Notes: generated by a model from the sequence alone, not told the origin. A DNA stretch of 64,000 bases from an uncultured Lachnospiraceae bacterium (GCA_910585625.1 CAJUFQ010000017.1:7816-71815); one strand, 5' to 3'; counted from the stretch's first letter, positions 54,491 through 64,000 are shown. Program-made: numbers and translations.

Positions 54491-57400
54491 TCACTCCTTC
54501 ACTTGCAAAAGCTCCAGCAGCCTGTGCCTTGTCACTTGTATGGCCGCCGCGGTTGCCCCGCAGACGCATCCCAGCAGATACAACCCATAACAGGCGGCAA
54601 ACGTCTCAATTCCCCTTGTAAACCGCCCCGGATCATATAGGGCAATCCCTCCTGCCACAAGCACAATCCCGGCAACACACAGAACAATCTGTTCTAGCAC
54701 CAGCATGCAACGGGCACGTTTCTTGGTGACTCCAAGGATGCGCAGGAACGCCGCTTGCTGTGCTGACTGCAGGATGACCAACAATGGGCCAAAGAGTCCG
54801 ATAGCCACGGCAGCGGCAACGGCGATTGGAAACAGCGACTCCAACAGACCACGGATACGCTCAATATTGCCAAGCCCTCCCGTGTCGAGATAATAAGATG
54901 GGTCTGGTGAATAGATAACGCTGCGGCTCTGCTTTTCCTCCAGGATGGCTTCCAATTCATCAACCCTGTCATTGTCCGCCAGCGTAAACTCGCAGCTGCC
55001 CACTGGGAAGTCCATCGAGAACAGGCTCTGCTGATCGCACCTTATCCCCGAGAAAATCCCGTTCTTTACCCTTGCATCTTCAGAATCCACTATGCCTATG
55101 ACCTTATATACCCGATATCTTTGGGACAAATCGTCTTCCTCAACCCCCCTGCCTTAAATGTGTAATACAAAATATCGGACAGTATGCCAAGATCATCGCC
55201 GGCAGAAGTGCCAAGCTCTTTTGCCAGCTCTTTCCCAACCACGCAAATCGGGGCAGTCCCCTCAAAAGCGGAAAGACTGTATCCTTCGGCATATTCCACA
55301 GTACAGTCAGCTCCCAGCTCCCGCGGAAGATCGCTTGAGATTGCCATGGGAATGTCAAGTTCCGCACCTTGCACACGCACATTAAATATATCGCTGCAAT
55401 AAAACTCTTTCACCAACGGCGAATTTGACAAATCCAAGACCGTCGTGAATGTAAAATCAGACGCTGAGCCCTTTACGCTAAGCTCATAGAAAGCGTCACG
55501 GAATGTAATCCTCGCCAGCACGAACGAGCCAATCCCTGCCGCCAGCACAGCTGCCAGGATCAGCGATACTGCAGTCTTCCCAAAGCCGCGCCGTATATTC
55601 CGCCAGACGTAAGCGGCCACATGGCGGACGCAGCCATACTTCCTTTGCGGCGTCCATCCCCCGGCAGCAGGAAGCTTTGCCATGTCAATCCCTCCCGGCA
55701 GAAGCACCGCTGCCGGAACAAGAGAACCCGGAACCTTTTCCTTCCTGCCTGGCCTTCCCCCCTCTTGAAGCAGCTCCAGCGGTGGGATGTTTTTCATGCT
55801 CCGCAGGAAAAAATATGCCGACAAAGAGACAAATAAAAGTTCCGACAGCAGGCAAAGCGCAATCACGCTGAGAGGAAGCCGCGCATTAGGCACATAGCCT
55901 GCCGGCGCGCTATCCGCCATGCGAAGCAGCGTCTTCTCCGCTGCTCCCTGTGCATAATGAATCCCTGTCATGCCCCCGGCAGGGACTGCCAATACGGATA
56001 TCGCCACAAAAGGCATCACAACCGCAGACCCGGCTGCCTTTCCGGGAACTCCAAGCATACGCATAATCGCATATGATTTTTTACTCCTCCCAATATAAAG
56101 GTACACTGCAAGGAACAAAGCGAGCGCAGCGCCCACAACATACAGCACGGTTGTCAGAAGCGATGCCAGCGCGCCCATCCGAAAGCTGTCCTTCACATCC
56201 AGCCAGCCTCTGTCTGAATAGTTGAGATTCAGACCCATGTTCTCGGCAAACTGTCCGGCCGTCTCATGGAAATCTTCTATGTCATGGACGTCCTCGACAA
56301 AAACACTAAACTCACTCGGTTCCGTTTCATAGTCTGCCGGAACTTCCACCGGCAGTAAAGCAGACGGCACATAAATGATATTGGGCGACGGCGCATAGGC
56401 AGAATTTCCTTCTCCTTCCTCATACGCACCGGCAATGGTAAGTTCTACTGCGTCCGTATATTCAGGGATTTTCGCAGCGTCAGGCACGACATCCCAATCT
56501 TCTGTCTCCGACACAGCATCTGTCCTGCCATGGCAAAGCAGATTTCCGAGCCGTATGCTGACGCTGTCGCCAACGGACAGCCCATGCTCTTTCAGGAAAT
56601 CTGCGCTCACCACACAGGCGTCCTTGTCATCCATCGTCAGGAGACGCCCCTCAGAAAGGAAAAGACGCTGCTCATTAAACCGCGGGATTGCACGCATATC
56701 CGCAGTATATACAATATCGTAAGAATAGATATTATGGTTGATTGCATCCACCCAGCCCCTCTGGCGTGCAAAAGCCTCTGTCTCCAGGTAATTTTCCGGC
56801 AGCCCCTCTATAACACGTAAAGCGTCTTCTCCAACCGCTGATGGCTGTAACGTGATTCCTGAGCTTCCGTTCGAACTATACCCTGTATTTTTTGCCAGCA
56901 CAAGACATCGGCTTCCCTTTTCCAGGCTGTCATAAAATGCACGGGTGAAAGGAGACCTGGCATACTACATCTCTCCCAACGGCACTTCCTCCGTCAAAAA
57001 TGACTCCTCAACCTCTGGGCCTCCATCACAGGCGATTACTTTGACGTCGTTGAATTGCAGGCACACATGGTCTTCCAAGATTGACCCACCCTCTTCGTAC
57101 CCTCCGTAAGTACCTTCTAATAAAACGAACCCGCCATATCTTCCTTCTCCAACCAGGCATTTGTAATCTTCCACCCGCCCGGACGTCATGTACCTCGTAT
57201 CCGCCAGCGTGACGCCCGGCAACGATGTAAACTCCTCCAGTTCTCCCTCCGTCGGCCAGGGTTTATCCTCCATCTCATATAACGTATCATATCCCTTCGA
57301 AGCAGACTTATCCGGCGAATCAACATATGTCACTAAAACCGGGATATCCGGCACCTCATTGTCCAGGGCGGCGACAGCATGGTAAAGGCTCTCGGCATTT

Positions 57401-57537
57401 TCTGTTTCCCGTGTGGTAACAGCGTAATCCGTGACACGGGAGAACAAGGCGAATGATGCCGCCGCAATCAGAAGGAATGTCAGCAGCGTTTTCAGCGGAG
57501 AACGCAGTAATGTTTTCATGGCAACAGACTTTCTCAT
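54491..57537 (-). pseudogene. Second FtsX-like ABC permease, broken by a stop and a frameshift
   Basis: The gene starts at ATG 57537 with AGGAGGAAAACAT. The frame meets an in-frame TAG at 56965-56967 (VPLGEM then stop, continuing YARSPFTRAFYDSLEKG in the same frame). It runs on to a G6 homopolymer (CCCCCC at 55144-55149), where one base is gained or lost, and continues from about 55129 to 54491 in another frame (VYKVIGIVDSEDARVKNG to LLELLQVKE). Intact, it would be a permease of roughly 1,015 residues with two FtsX domains. The ATPase gene 50 bases upstream is intact. Confidence 0.85.
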
Positions 57538-57587
57538 ATGTTTTCCTCCTGCTATGGCTGTTCCTTTATCTTCTGTGCATCAATCAC

Positions 57588-58250
57588 TTATCCTGCCCGC
57601 AATTCCCCGTCACGCATCCGCAACGCCTCGTCAGCCGCTTCGGCCACTTCCATGTCATGCGTGACAATGATGACACAATACCCTTTCTCGTGCGCAAGGC
57701 TGCATAAAATATCAATGATATTCTGGGTATTCGCGCCGTCCAGGTTGCCGGTCGGCTCATCACCCAATATGATTTTCGCATTCGAAGCAAGGCTCCTGGC
57801 AATCGCCACACGCTGCCGCTCGCCGCCGGAAAGTTTGGAAGGGAAACGCCCCATCTGTTCTTTGGTGATTCCCACACCTTCCAGCAACGCCGCTGCCCGG
57901 GGCTTCGCATCCTTCGGGCTTACCCCGCACAGCTCCATGGGAAAGCAGACATTTTCCATAACCGTCATTAGCGGAAACAAATGGAACGCCTGGAAAATCA
58001 TGGAAATACTTTCACGGCGGTAGCGGTCAAGGTTCAATCCGGCCAGGCTGTCTCCGTCAAAGGCAACCTCCCCCTCTGTGGGCAGATCCAGGCCCGCAAG
58101 CAGGGAGAGCAGTGTGGATTTCCCAGAGCCGGACGGCCCCACAATCGCATAGACCTTCCCCTCCTCAAACACATGGGAAATCCCGGAAACCGCAGCTCTC
58201 TGCGCATTTTTGTATCTGTACGTTACATTTTCCAAAGTTAAAGCTGACAT
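57588..58250 (-). CDS. ABC transporter ATPase, partner of the broken permease
   Basis: The 220-residue ATPase shows Walker A GPSGSGKSTL, signature LSGGERQRVAIARSL, Walker B IILGDEPTGNLD and switch histidine VTHD. AAGGAGTGAGG precedes the ATG. Its permease lies downstream with a stop and a frameshift, so the transporter is probably inactive. No two-component genes flank this module. MacB-like exporters of this size usually move lipids or peptides. Confidence 0.9.
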   Translation of the reverse strand: MSALTLENVTYRYKNAQRAAVSGISHVFEEGKVYAIVGPSGSGKSTLLSLLAGLDLPTEGEVAFDGDSLAGLNLDRYRRESISMIFQAFHLFPLMTVMENVCFPMELCGVSPKDAKPRAAALLEGVGITKEQMGRFPSKLSGGERQRVAIARSLASNAKIILGDEPTGNLDGANTQNIIDILCSLAHEKGYCVIIVTHDMEVAEAADEALRMRDGELRAG

Positions 58251-58390
58251 AACCTCACTCCTTTACCTATAAAAAAGAATCGACATATCACTCCTTATCC
58301 TCCTTCTATTTTCATTCCAGGCCAGGCTTATGTCAAGACTTTGGACGAAAAAAACAAAATTAATAATTTCTCCCTGCCAAGCGTCCTTCG

Positions 58391-58448
58391 CATAGGAAAA
58401 TGCCCCCGGCCATGCATTGCCGCACACAGCCAAGGGCATCTTCCTATG
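58391..58448. repeat. Intergenic hairpin repeat, copy C (different loop)
   Basis: A 15-bp stem CATAGGAAAATGCCC / GGGCATCTTCCTATG (one mismatch) encloses a GC-rich loop. The outer arms share TAGGAA/TTCCTA with copies A and B, while the loop is unrelated. It lies 41 bases downstream of aspS without a T-run. Confidence 0.65.
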
Positions 58449-58488
58449 AATCATTTATGGATAATCTTCCATCTGCCTGCCGTCAAAT

Positions 58489-60294
58489 TCAGACTTCCTC
58501 CGTATCTCCTTCCGCTGCCTGGATGGACAGTGACAGCTCCGCAAGCTGTTTCTCATCCACGACATTGGGCGCGTCCGTCATCAGGCAAGACGCATCCTTG
58601 ACCTTCGGAAAAGCGATGACGTCACGGATAGAGTCGCACTGCATCATCAGCATGACCATGCGGTCTAAGCCATAGGCAAGCCCTGCATGGGGCGGGACTC
58701 CGTAAGCGAAGGCATTCAGCAGGAACCCGAACTGCTCATATGCGCTCTCCTTCGTGAACCCAAGCACCTCAAGCATTTTCTCCTGCACATCATTCTGGTG
58801 GATACGCACAGAGCCGCCTCCCAGCTCCGTCCCATTTAAGACAATGTCATATGCCTTAGCCCGGACTGCGCCCGGATCGGAGTCAATCTTATCCCAGTCC
58901 TCTTCCATCGGCATGGTGAAGGGATGGTGCATCGCCATAAAGCGGTTCTCCTCATCAGACCACTCCAACAGCGGAAATTCCGTTATCCACAGGAAATTAT
59001 AACGGCTCTTGTCTATCAGTTCCAGCTGCTTGGCCAATTCCAGGCGCAGCGCGCCCAGCACGTCCCAGACAACTTTGTTCTTATCTGCCGCAAATAAGAG
59101 CAAATCCCCCGGCTCTCCCTGCATCTTCTCCACCAGAGCGTTCAGTTCCTCCTCCGTCATGAATTTTGCAAATGAAGATTTGTATGTGCCATCCTCGTTG
59201 ACTGCCAGATAGGCAAGCCCTTTCGCGCCATACCCCTTGGCAAACTCCACCAGCTTATCTATCTTCTTGCGCGGCATGGCTCCCTGACCTTTGGCGTTGA
59301 TGCCGCGGACAGAACCGCCTTGCTCCAACGCGCCGGCAAACACGCCGAAGCCGCATCCTTTCACAACTTCTGAGACATCGGTCAGCTCCATGCCGAACCG
59401 TGTATCCGGCTTATCGGAACCGAAACGATCCATCGCTTCCTGCCAGCTCATACGCGGGATTGGCAGCTGCACGTCTATGCCGATTGCCTCACGGAACACA
59501 TATTGCAGAAGCCGCTCGTTCACATCAATCACATCATCCACATCCACAAAAGACAGCTCCATGTCTGCCTGCGTGAATTCCGGCTGGCGGTCTGCACGCA
59601 GATCCTCATCCCGAAAGCAGCGCGCAATCTGGAAATAGCGGTCATACCCGGCGCACATAAGAAGCTGCTTGAACAGCTGCGGCGACTGGGGCAGCGCATA
59701 GAAATTCCCCGGATGGACACGGCTGGGCACAAGGTAATCCCTGGCTCCCTCCGGCGTGGATTTCGTAAGGATAGGCGTCTCAATTTCCAGAAACCCTTCC
59801 TTCTCCATGAAATTGCGCAAAAGCATCGCCACCCTGCTCTTCATCATAAGATTCCTCTGGATATCCGGCCTGCGCAGATCTAAGTAACGGTAACGCAGCC
59901 GCAGATCCTCTTTTGTCTGGGAATTCTCTTCAATCGGAAATGGCGGCGTCTCAGACTCAGACAGAATACGCAGATCCGATGCGATGACTTCAATATCTCC
60001 TGTCTTCAAGTTTTCATTTACCGCGGCAGTCCGCTTCTCAACCGTTCCCGTGACTGCCACTACGAACTCGCTGCGCAGCGTCCCTGCCTTGGCAAATCCT
60101 TCGCTTCCCACCTTCGGTTCATCAAACACAATCTGCAGGATGCCGGAACGATCCCTCAGATCTATAAATATCAGACTCCCAAGATTCCTTCTTTTCTGCA
60201 CCCATCCCATGACGGTAACCGTTTCCCCGATATTCCCACTGGAAACTTCCGTACAACGATGGCTCCTGTGCAGGCCCTTCATTGACTCTGCCAT
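58489..60294 (-). CDS. aspS: Aspartyl-tRNA synthetase
   Basis: AspS is the class II enzyme that charges tRNA-Asp. The 601-residue product has bacterial-type length, with the OB-fold anticodon domain (GWVQKRRNLGSLIFIDLRDRSG), class II motif 2 (FRDEDLRADRQPEFTQ), a GAD insertion domain (about residues 290-410) and motif 3 (GLAYGLDRMVMLM). The start is ATG 60294 behind AAGGAGGA. It lies 108 bases downstream of hisS on the same strand, a common arrangement. Confidence 0.97.
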   Translation of the reverse strand: MAESMKGLHRSHRCTEVSSGNIGETVTVMGWVQKRRNLGSLIFIDLRDRSGILQIVFDEPKVGSEGFAKAGTLRSEFVVAVTGTVEKRTAAVNENLKTGDIEVIASDLRILSESETPPFPIEENSQTKEDLRLRYRYLDLRRPDIQRNLMMKSRVAMLLRNFMEKEGFLEIETPILTKSTPEGARDYLVPSRVHPGNFYALPQSPQLFKQLLMCAGYDRYFQIARCFRDEDLRADRQPEFTQADMELSFVDVDDVIDVNERLLQYVFREAIGIDVQLPIPRMSWQEAMDRFGSDKPDTRFGMELTDVSEVVKGCGFGVFAGALEQGGSVRGINAKGQGAMPRKKIDKLVEFAKGYGAKGLAYLAVNEDGTYKSSFAKFMTEEELNALVEKMQGEPGDLLLFAADKNKVVWDVLGALRLELAKQLELIDKSRYNFLWITEFPLLEWSDEENRFMAMHHPFTMPMEEDWDKIDSDPGAVRAKAYDIVLNGTELGGGSVRIHQNDVQEKMLEVLGFTKESAYEQFGFLLNAFAYGVPPHAGLAYGLDRMVMLMMQCDSIRDVIAFPKVKDASCLMTDAPNVVDEKQLAELSLSIQAAEGDTEEV

Positions 60295-60402
60295 GATTCT
60301 TCCTCCTTGCCTTTCCATCTTAAAAAGCTCCTATTCCATGTAATTATATGGTTTTCGCATCTGCCAGAAAATCTTCTTCCCTGCAAACGTTTCTATGATT
60401 TA

Positions 60403-61665
60403 TCACTTATTAAAGTACTCATTAATTTCGTGATATCCCTCTGCGGCCAGTTTCTCCTTCTGGAATTTCTTGTTCTTATTCATCCTTACTACCAGCACCT
60501 GTCTGCCTGCCGCGCGCTCCTGCTGCGCTTGGGCAATGACCTCTGATAATTTCTCGCCCGGATAATTCTTCTCTATCAGGTAAGCAACCTTCTCGGACTG
60601 ACCGGGAATCTCAAATCCCTGCTCTGACAGCAACAGGATAATGCGCTCAAACCCTATCGAGAACCCGCAGGCTGGCACATGATTGCCGGTAAATTTGCCA
60701 ATCATCTCATCATAACGCCCGCCTCCGCCGCAGCTTCCGCCGAATTCGGGCATGGCAATCTCAAAGATTGTACCGGTATAATAAGACATGCCGCGTACCA
60801 ACGTAGGATCGAATATCAAAGAAAAATCTGCCGCCTTGGTCGCATTGACGCTGGCCGCAATCTCTTTCAGGTTCTCTGACACCTCCGCGTCGAGATACGC
60901 GCCCAATTCCTCCGCCAGGTAAGCGACGCCGTCTGCCACTTCCTCCCTGCCTTCCAGATTTTTGAAGAGCGCCAGGTATTTCTCAATAGATTCCTTAGCA
61001 AAACCACTCTTTTCCAATTCCTCTGCCACACCTTCCAAGCCTATCTTGTCCATTTTGTCCAGAATGATAAACACCGCATCATACGATTCTTCCGCAAAGC
61101 CGCTATAAGCCGCCATCGCTTTCAGAATCCTGCGCTCGTTGATACGAATCTGGAAATTTTTGAAGCCTAACTTGCCAAGTGTCGTTGTTGTTGCAAGAAT
61201 CAATTCAATTTCAGCCAGATTGCTCGCCTCTCCCAGAATATCAATGTCACACTGCATGAACTGGCGGTACCTGCCCCTCTGCGGACGGTCTGCGCGCCAG
61301 ACGTTTCCCATCTGTAAAGCTTTGAAAGGGGCTGGCAGATTGTTGGAATTATTGGAATAGAACCGTGCCAGCGGCACGGTCAGGTCATAGCGCATCCCGT
61401 AATCTACCACGTCCTCCTCGGTCTGCGCTGTCTCCAGCTTTAGCTTCTCTCCGCGCTTTAATACCTTAAATATTAATTTCTCATTTTCCCCACCCTGTTT
61501 ATTGCTGAGATTTGCAATATTCTCCATGCAGGGGGTCTCAATGGGAGTGAAGCCGAAGCTTCGGTACGTCTCCTTTATCACGTTCATCACGTAATCCCGA
61601 AGCTGCATTTCCTCTGGTAAAATATCCTTCATGCCGTTTACCGGCTTTTTCGCCAATGCCATCAT
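60403..61665 (-). CDS. hisS: Histidyl-tRNA synthetase
   Basis: HisS charges tRNA-His. The 420-residue class II enzyme shows GMKDILPEEM, RYDLTVPLARF, VWRADRPQRGRYRQFMQCDIDILG, GGRYDEMIGKF and CGFSIGFERI, then an anticodon-binding domain. I chose ATG 61665 behind GGAGG, not the longer ORF start. A consensus promoter lies at 61766-61794. No T-box is visible in the roughly 100-base leader. Confidence 0.97.
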   Translation of the reverse strand: MMALAKKPVNGMKDILPEEMQLRDYVMNVIKETYRSFGFTPIETPCMENIANLSNKQGGENEKLIFKVLKRGEKLKLETAQTEEDVVDYGMRYDLTVPLARFYSNNSNNLPAPFKALQMGNVWRADRPQRGRYRQFMQCDIDILGEASNLAEIELILATTTTLGKLGFKNFQIRINERRILKAMAAYSGFAEESYDAVFIILDKMDKIGLEGVAEELEKSGFAKESIEKYLALFKNLEGREEVADGVAYLAEELGAYLDAEVSENLKEIAASVNATKAADFSLIFDPTLVRGMSYYTGTIFEIAMPEFGGSCGGGGRYDEMIGKFTGNHVPACGFSIGFERIILLLSEQGFEIPGQSEKVAYLIEKNYPGEKLSEVIAQAQQERAAGRQVLVVRMNKNKKFQKEKLAAEGYHEINEYFNK

Positions 61666-61765
61666 GTATCCTCCGTTTCCTTTTCTATATCCTGCCGCAT
61701 TAATTATCTGCCCTGCCATATGAGAACACAGCGGCAAACTTTTCCTTGCCGGACATCCTCATACC

Positions 61766-61794
61766 ATTATATTTTTCACGATATGGTATGTCAA
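61766..61794 (-). promoter_or_regulatory. Consensus sigma-A promoter of hisS-aspS
   Basis: A perfect TTGACA (61794-61789) and perfect TATAAT (61771-61766) are 17 bases apart on the minus strand, about 100 bases before hisS. The -35 box sits at the junction with the mobile-element debris. Confidence 0.85.
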
Positions 61795-62660
61795 GCATTT
61801 CTCACAGCTATAGGAAAAAGAAGATGCTGTCGCACTAACATAAATGACAAGGTATCGATTTGTTCAAAAGGCCTACATTGCAATGGTTTCTTCTGCTCTT
61901 TCAGTTTCCTGATTTCCCGCTCAACCTTGTCGTCGTTGCCAGTACATTTCTCAGCTGGCTTTCCCGCCTTTGCGACAGGTACGTCCTCCTTCTCCTCTGC
62001 TCTGTCAGGCTTCCTTGGATCCTCAAATGTAATCTTCCGATTTCCATTTTCATCCTGCTCCACGCGGTATAATCCATTTGGCTTCGCACCAGATTTTTCG
62101 CTGCTGATATATTCATCATGGACTTGATGTTGTTGGTCCGTGGGAGCGCCTCCAGCTTCATGTCATCATCAGGCCGTTCTGCTCCGACTGTATCCTCCGG
62201 CAGGCAGACCCTGCCGCTTTTCGTAACCCGCATCTGGTTATTGCGGCTGTCATTCCCACAGGCGATAAGCAGTCGGAACTGCCCATGGGTGATTGTCCTG
62301 ATGTCATACGCCTTTATTCTCTTATTCTCTGCCCGTCCAAAATAATAGATTTCCCCCGCTTTGTGGGAAATATTTCCACATATACCATCTGCCAGTAAAA
62401 ATCCTCTTTTTACAAAATATTATATCCTGCAGGCAGATTTTGGGAAAAAGCTCACATTGGACTCCGCCATCATCTTAAGTGACCGTTTTACGGAAATATC
62501 ACTATCAGGAAACAGTGTCATGGCGCAAGGTTCCCGCTCCTTGTTTGCCCTAACACAGTTCTCGCTCCTGCCTGTTCACCACAGGCAGTCATGGCGTGTC
62601 CTGGCACAGCTCGGCTGTTTCATACGTCTTATAGGATTGCCAGTATTCAGTTGTCAGTGA
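61795..62660 (-). pseudogene. Decayed integrative-element genes
   Basis: No intact ORF is present. Minus-strand pieces in shifting frames still read like protein: YDIRTITHGQFRLLIACGN..VCLPEDTVGAERPDDD (about 62340-62160), then one base off, GLYRVEQDENGNRKITFEDP..KVEREIRKLKEQKK (about 62090-61870), which ends abruptly. Farther upstream lies a short piece with FPDSDISVKRSLKMMAESNVSFF. I do not recognise the family with certainty; the context and the neighbouring ICE genes suggest accessory genes of a conjugative transposon. Confidence 0.5.
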
Positions 62661-62670
62661 GCGGTTCTTT

Positions 62671-63123
62671 TTAAATCCGCATCACAAATAAAATGTTTTT
62701 GTCTGTCCAGTAAATTTCCAGCTTGTCCGCGCCGTATTTGCGGATAATCCGGAACAGGATTTCTTTCTCTTTTCCCTCCGATTTTCCATACAGCCCGCAC
62801 AGCGTTTCAAGCTCTGTTTCTGTAAGGGTATTGGTATAGGGCTTGTAATTTTCTGTAATGAAACCCCCGCCGCGCCAACCCGGTTTTGTATAAATTGGAT
62901 AATCAAAAGACAATACGAAAATATCATGGTGTATCGTGCGCATAGTAACGCCAAGTTCCCACGCAAGCTCCCTTGACGTTATATGTCTTTTGACGGAGTT
63001 TTGAGAAAAATTTTTCAAAAAGATTTTCTTATTTCTTAATACGAGGGGTGAGAGAAAATGAAATATTCTGAACAGTTCATGGAATATATCGAATATGCGT
63101 TCTGTAAAATTGTCTTGCGCCAT
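62671..63123 (-). CDS. HTH transcriptional regulator fragment (DeoR/WYL-like N-domain), ICE-associated
   Basis: The useful part reads RHITSRELAWELGVTMRTIHHDIFVL..PIYTKPGWRGGGFITENYKPY..LTETELETLCGLYG, a winged helix of the HTH_11 type found in small regulators of integrative elements. The first 45 or so codons (FTERIFDIFHELFRIFHF) lie antisense to the sigma-factor remnant and look non-native, so the true N-terminus is probably lost. It may be a pseudogene. It is transcribed toward the decayed element genes. Confidence 0.5.
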   Translation of the reverse strand: MAQDNFTERIFDIFHELFRIFHFLSPLVLRNKKIFLKNFSQNSVKRHITSRELAWELGVTMRTIHHDIFVLSFDYPIYTKPGWRGGGFITENYKPYTNTLTETELETLCGLYGKSEGKEKEILFRIIRKYGADKLEIYWTDKNILFVMRI

Positions 63124-63376
63124 GAAGCCATGAATGCATGGCAGGATTTAAAACGGAAAGAAGAATGGGAAATATCCCTCGACTATCTGATATCAGAACG
63201 ATATTTTGAACCGTCCGCTATGGACAGCCATCTTGTTGCTTTATTATTTCGTTGGTTATCGTGATGAAGCAATTGGCAGACTGTATGGGCGTTGTAGGAA
63301 TTCGATAAACCGCAGGAGAAATGCTGCACTGAAACAGTTACGGAAAGAACGGAAGAGATTGAAACATGAGGAATAA
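63058..63376 (+). pseudogene. Small ICE-type sigma-70-like factor with internal deletion
   Basis: The N-terminal half (MKYSEQFMEYIEYAFCKIVL to DSHLVA, region 2-like) and C-terminal half (YYFVGYRDEAIGRLYGRCR to the TAA at 63374-63376, a region 4 helix-turn-helix) are both recognisable. They are joined near 63240 in different frames, with roughly two dozen codons missing. Such small sigma-like proteins are common in Tn916-like and other conjugative transposons. The first ORF ends at 63264 after a frameshifted tail. Confidence 0.75.
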
Positions 63377-63569
63377 AAAGCTGATACCTTTTGAGGTAAT
63401 CCAAAAAGCCGTTGCCGGAGAGCCGGAAGCGGTAGACGCAGTATTGCGGTATTACACCGCACACATCAAATATCTGTCTATGTATAAGGGGCATATCAAT
63501 GACGATACGCCGGACAGGCTAAAGGCTAAACTGGTTGAAGCCATATTGAAATCCCGCTTCGCCTGCTAG
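63366..63569 (+). CDS. Short ICE-type helix-turn-helix protein
   Basis: The 67-residue protein (starting MRNKKLIPFEVIQKAVAGEP) resembles the small HTH proteins encoded next to sigma-like factors in Tn916-type conjugative transposons. Its ATG overlaps the end of the sigma-factor remnant by 11 bases, the usual arrangement, and it appears complete. It probably belonged to the element's regulatory or excision module. A terminator-like hairpin follows. Confidence 0.75.
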   Translation: MRNKKLIPFEVIQKAVAGEPEAVDAVLRYYTAHIKYLSMYKGHINDDTPDRLKAKLVEAILKSRFAC

Positions 63570-63576
63570 GAAGGGG

Positions 63577-63620
63577 CAAAGACAGGCAAGAAACGGTTTG
63601 CTTCTTACTTGTCTTTTTCT
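63577..63620 (+). terminator. Terminator-like hairpin after the ICE HTH gene
   Basis: AAAGACA pairs with TGTCTTT, with imperfect inner pairing, followed by TTCT. The next 296 bases (63628-63923) hold no gene or structure I can support. Confidence 0.5.
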
Positions 63621-63923
63621 GCAACCTGTATGGCAGTTACCCTATTTCAGTTTGTTGGTTGATACTGTTTTATGAGTAGCTATCATACGACGACTTTTTT
63701 CTTTTTCCGTCGTGCGGCAGATTGCTTTATAATTCAGTTTTCTATAAATTGATTTTATAAGTCCGTATTAAAAAGTTCAATATACAATGACTTCCGGGCG
63801 ATTATTAAAGCGGTTAAGATAACGCTGTTACCCAATTCCATAACATAAGCAGATAGAAGAACCGTGTCAGAAATCAGGCAACATAAAACAAAGAATAAAC
63901 CTCTCAACTAAGCGTTCTTTACT

Positions 63924-64000
63924 TTACGCCAATTTCACAACCAGCGTCACAAAGAAGCATCCGTTGCGAATATCCGCAAACACCTCTCCACCCATAAGTG
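63924..64000 (-). CDS. C-terminal end of a sensor histidine kinase (partial at window edge)
   Basis: The last 24 codons before TAA 63924-63926 read MGGEVFADIRNGCFFVTLVVKLA, which matches the final strand of a HATPase domain (HGG..A...G..F.V.LP). The rest lies beyond the right edge. It may belong to the same mobile element or to a new locus. Confidence 0.55.
   Translation of the reverse strand, partial: LMGGEVFADIRNGCFFVTLVVKLA

Noticed and set aside
61666..61765. T-box riboswitch before hisS-aspS
   Set aside because: The leader is about 100 bases, and I see neither a T-box sequence nor a terminator/antiterminator pair.

Overview
The window looks like a stretch of a spore-forming Lachnospiraceae (Clostridia) chromosome. 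The evidence is a gerA-gerB-gerC germinant-receptor operon followed by spoIIR, a SCIFF peptide with its radical SAM maturase, a fused SecDF, LuxS, a DUF1934 gene next to murI, strong AGGAGG ribosome sites, moderate GC, and large secreted proteins with Ig-like, BspA-type LRR and InlB-repeat domains. Genus cannot be fixed from sequence alone.

Layout. 1-2644: a MATE efflux pseudogene, a membrane acyltransferase and a truncated subtilase. 2789-7107: a PocR-domain hybrid histidine kinase with its response regulator, then a small membrane protein. 7167-20116: a secreted-protein and polysaccharide region, with a giant Ig-like/LRR protein split by an in-frame TGA, a YesM-type kinase and AraC-type regulator, an orphan solute-binding protein and a large GH53 galactanase. 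20244-28084: galU, DUF1934, murI, spoIIR, the ger operon and ispE. 28330-36202: a conserved unknown protein behind a sigma-28-like promoter, a K+/H+ antiporter, a heptad-repeat coiled-coil protein, a lipoprotein, a peptidoglycan-binding/lysozyme protein, and an agr-like GHKL kinase/LytTR regulator pair followed by an 18-residue ORF missed by ordinary gene calling. 36310-46866: secDF, SCIFF maturase and SCIFF peptide, exodeoxyribonuclease III, bacteriohemerythrin, Vsr, two tRNAs, an iron alcohol dehydrogenase behind a long inverted repeat, and mtnN plus luxS (activated methyl cycle and AI-2). 46901-58250: a cytoplasmic ParB-like/Bmp fusion, a 131-bp cloverleaf-like palindromic element, and two decayed ABC transporter modules, one with a two-component system whose kinase is truncated. 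58489-61665: aspS and hisS. 61795-64000: debris of an integrative conjugative element and the edge of another histidine kinase.

Two themes stand out. First, gene decay is frequent: the MATE protein, subtilase, giant Ig-like protein, both FtsX permeases, a histidine kinase and ICE genes are broken, four of them by in-frame stops that could each arise by a single transition. Second, several small or structured elements are not captured by gene calling: the SCIFF precursor, the 18-aa ORF after the AgrC-like kinase, the cloverleaf element, and a family of hairpin repeats sharing the stem TAGGAAGAT/ATCTTCCTA.
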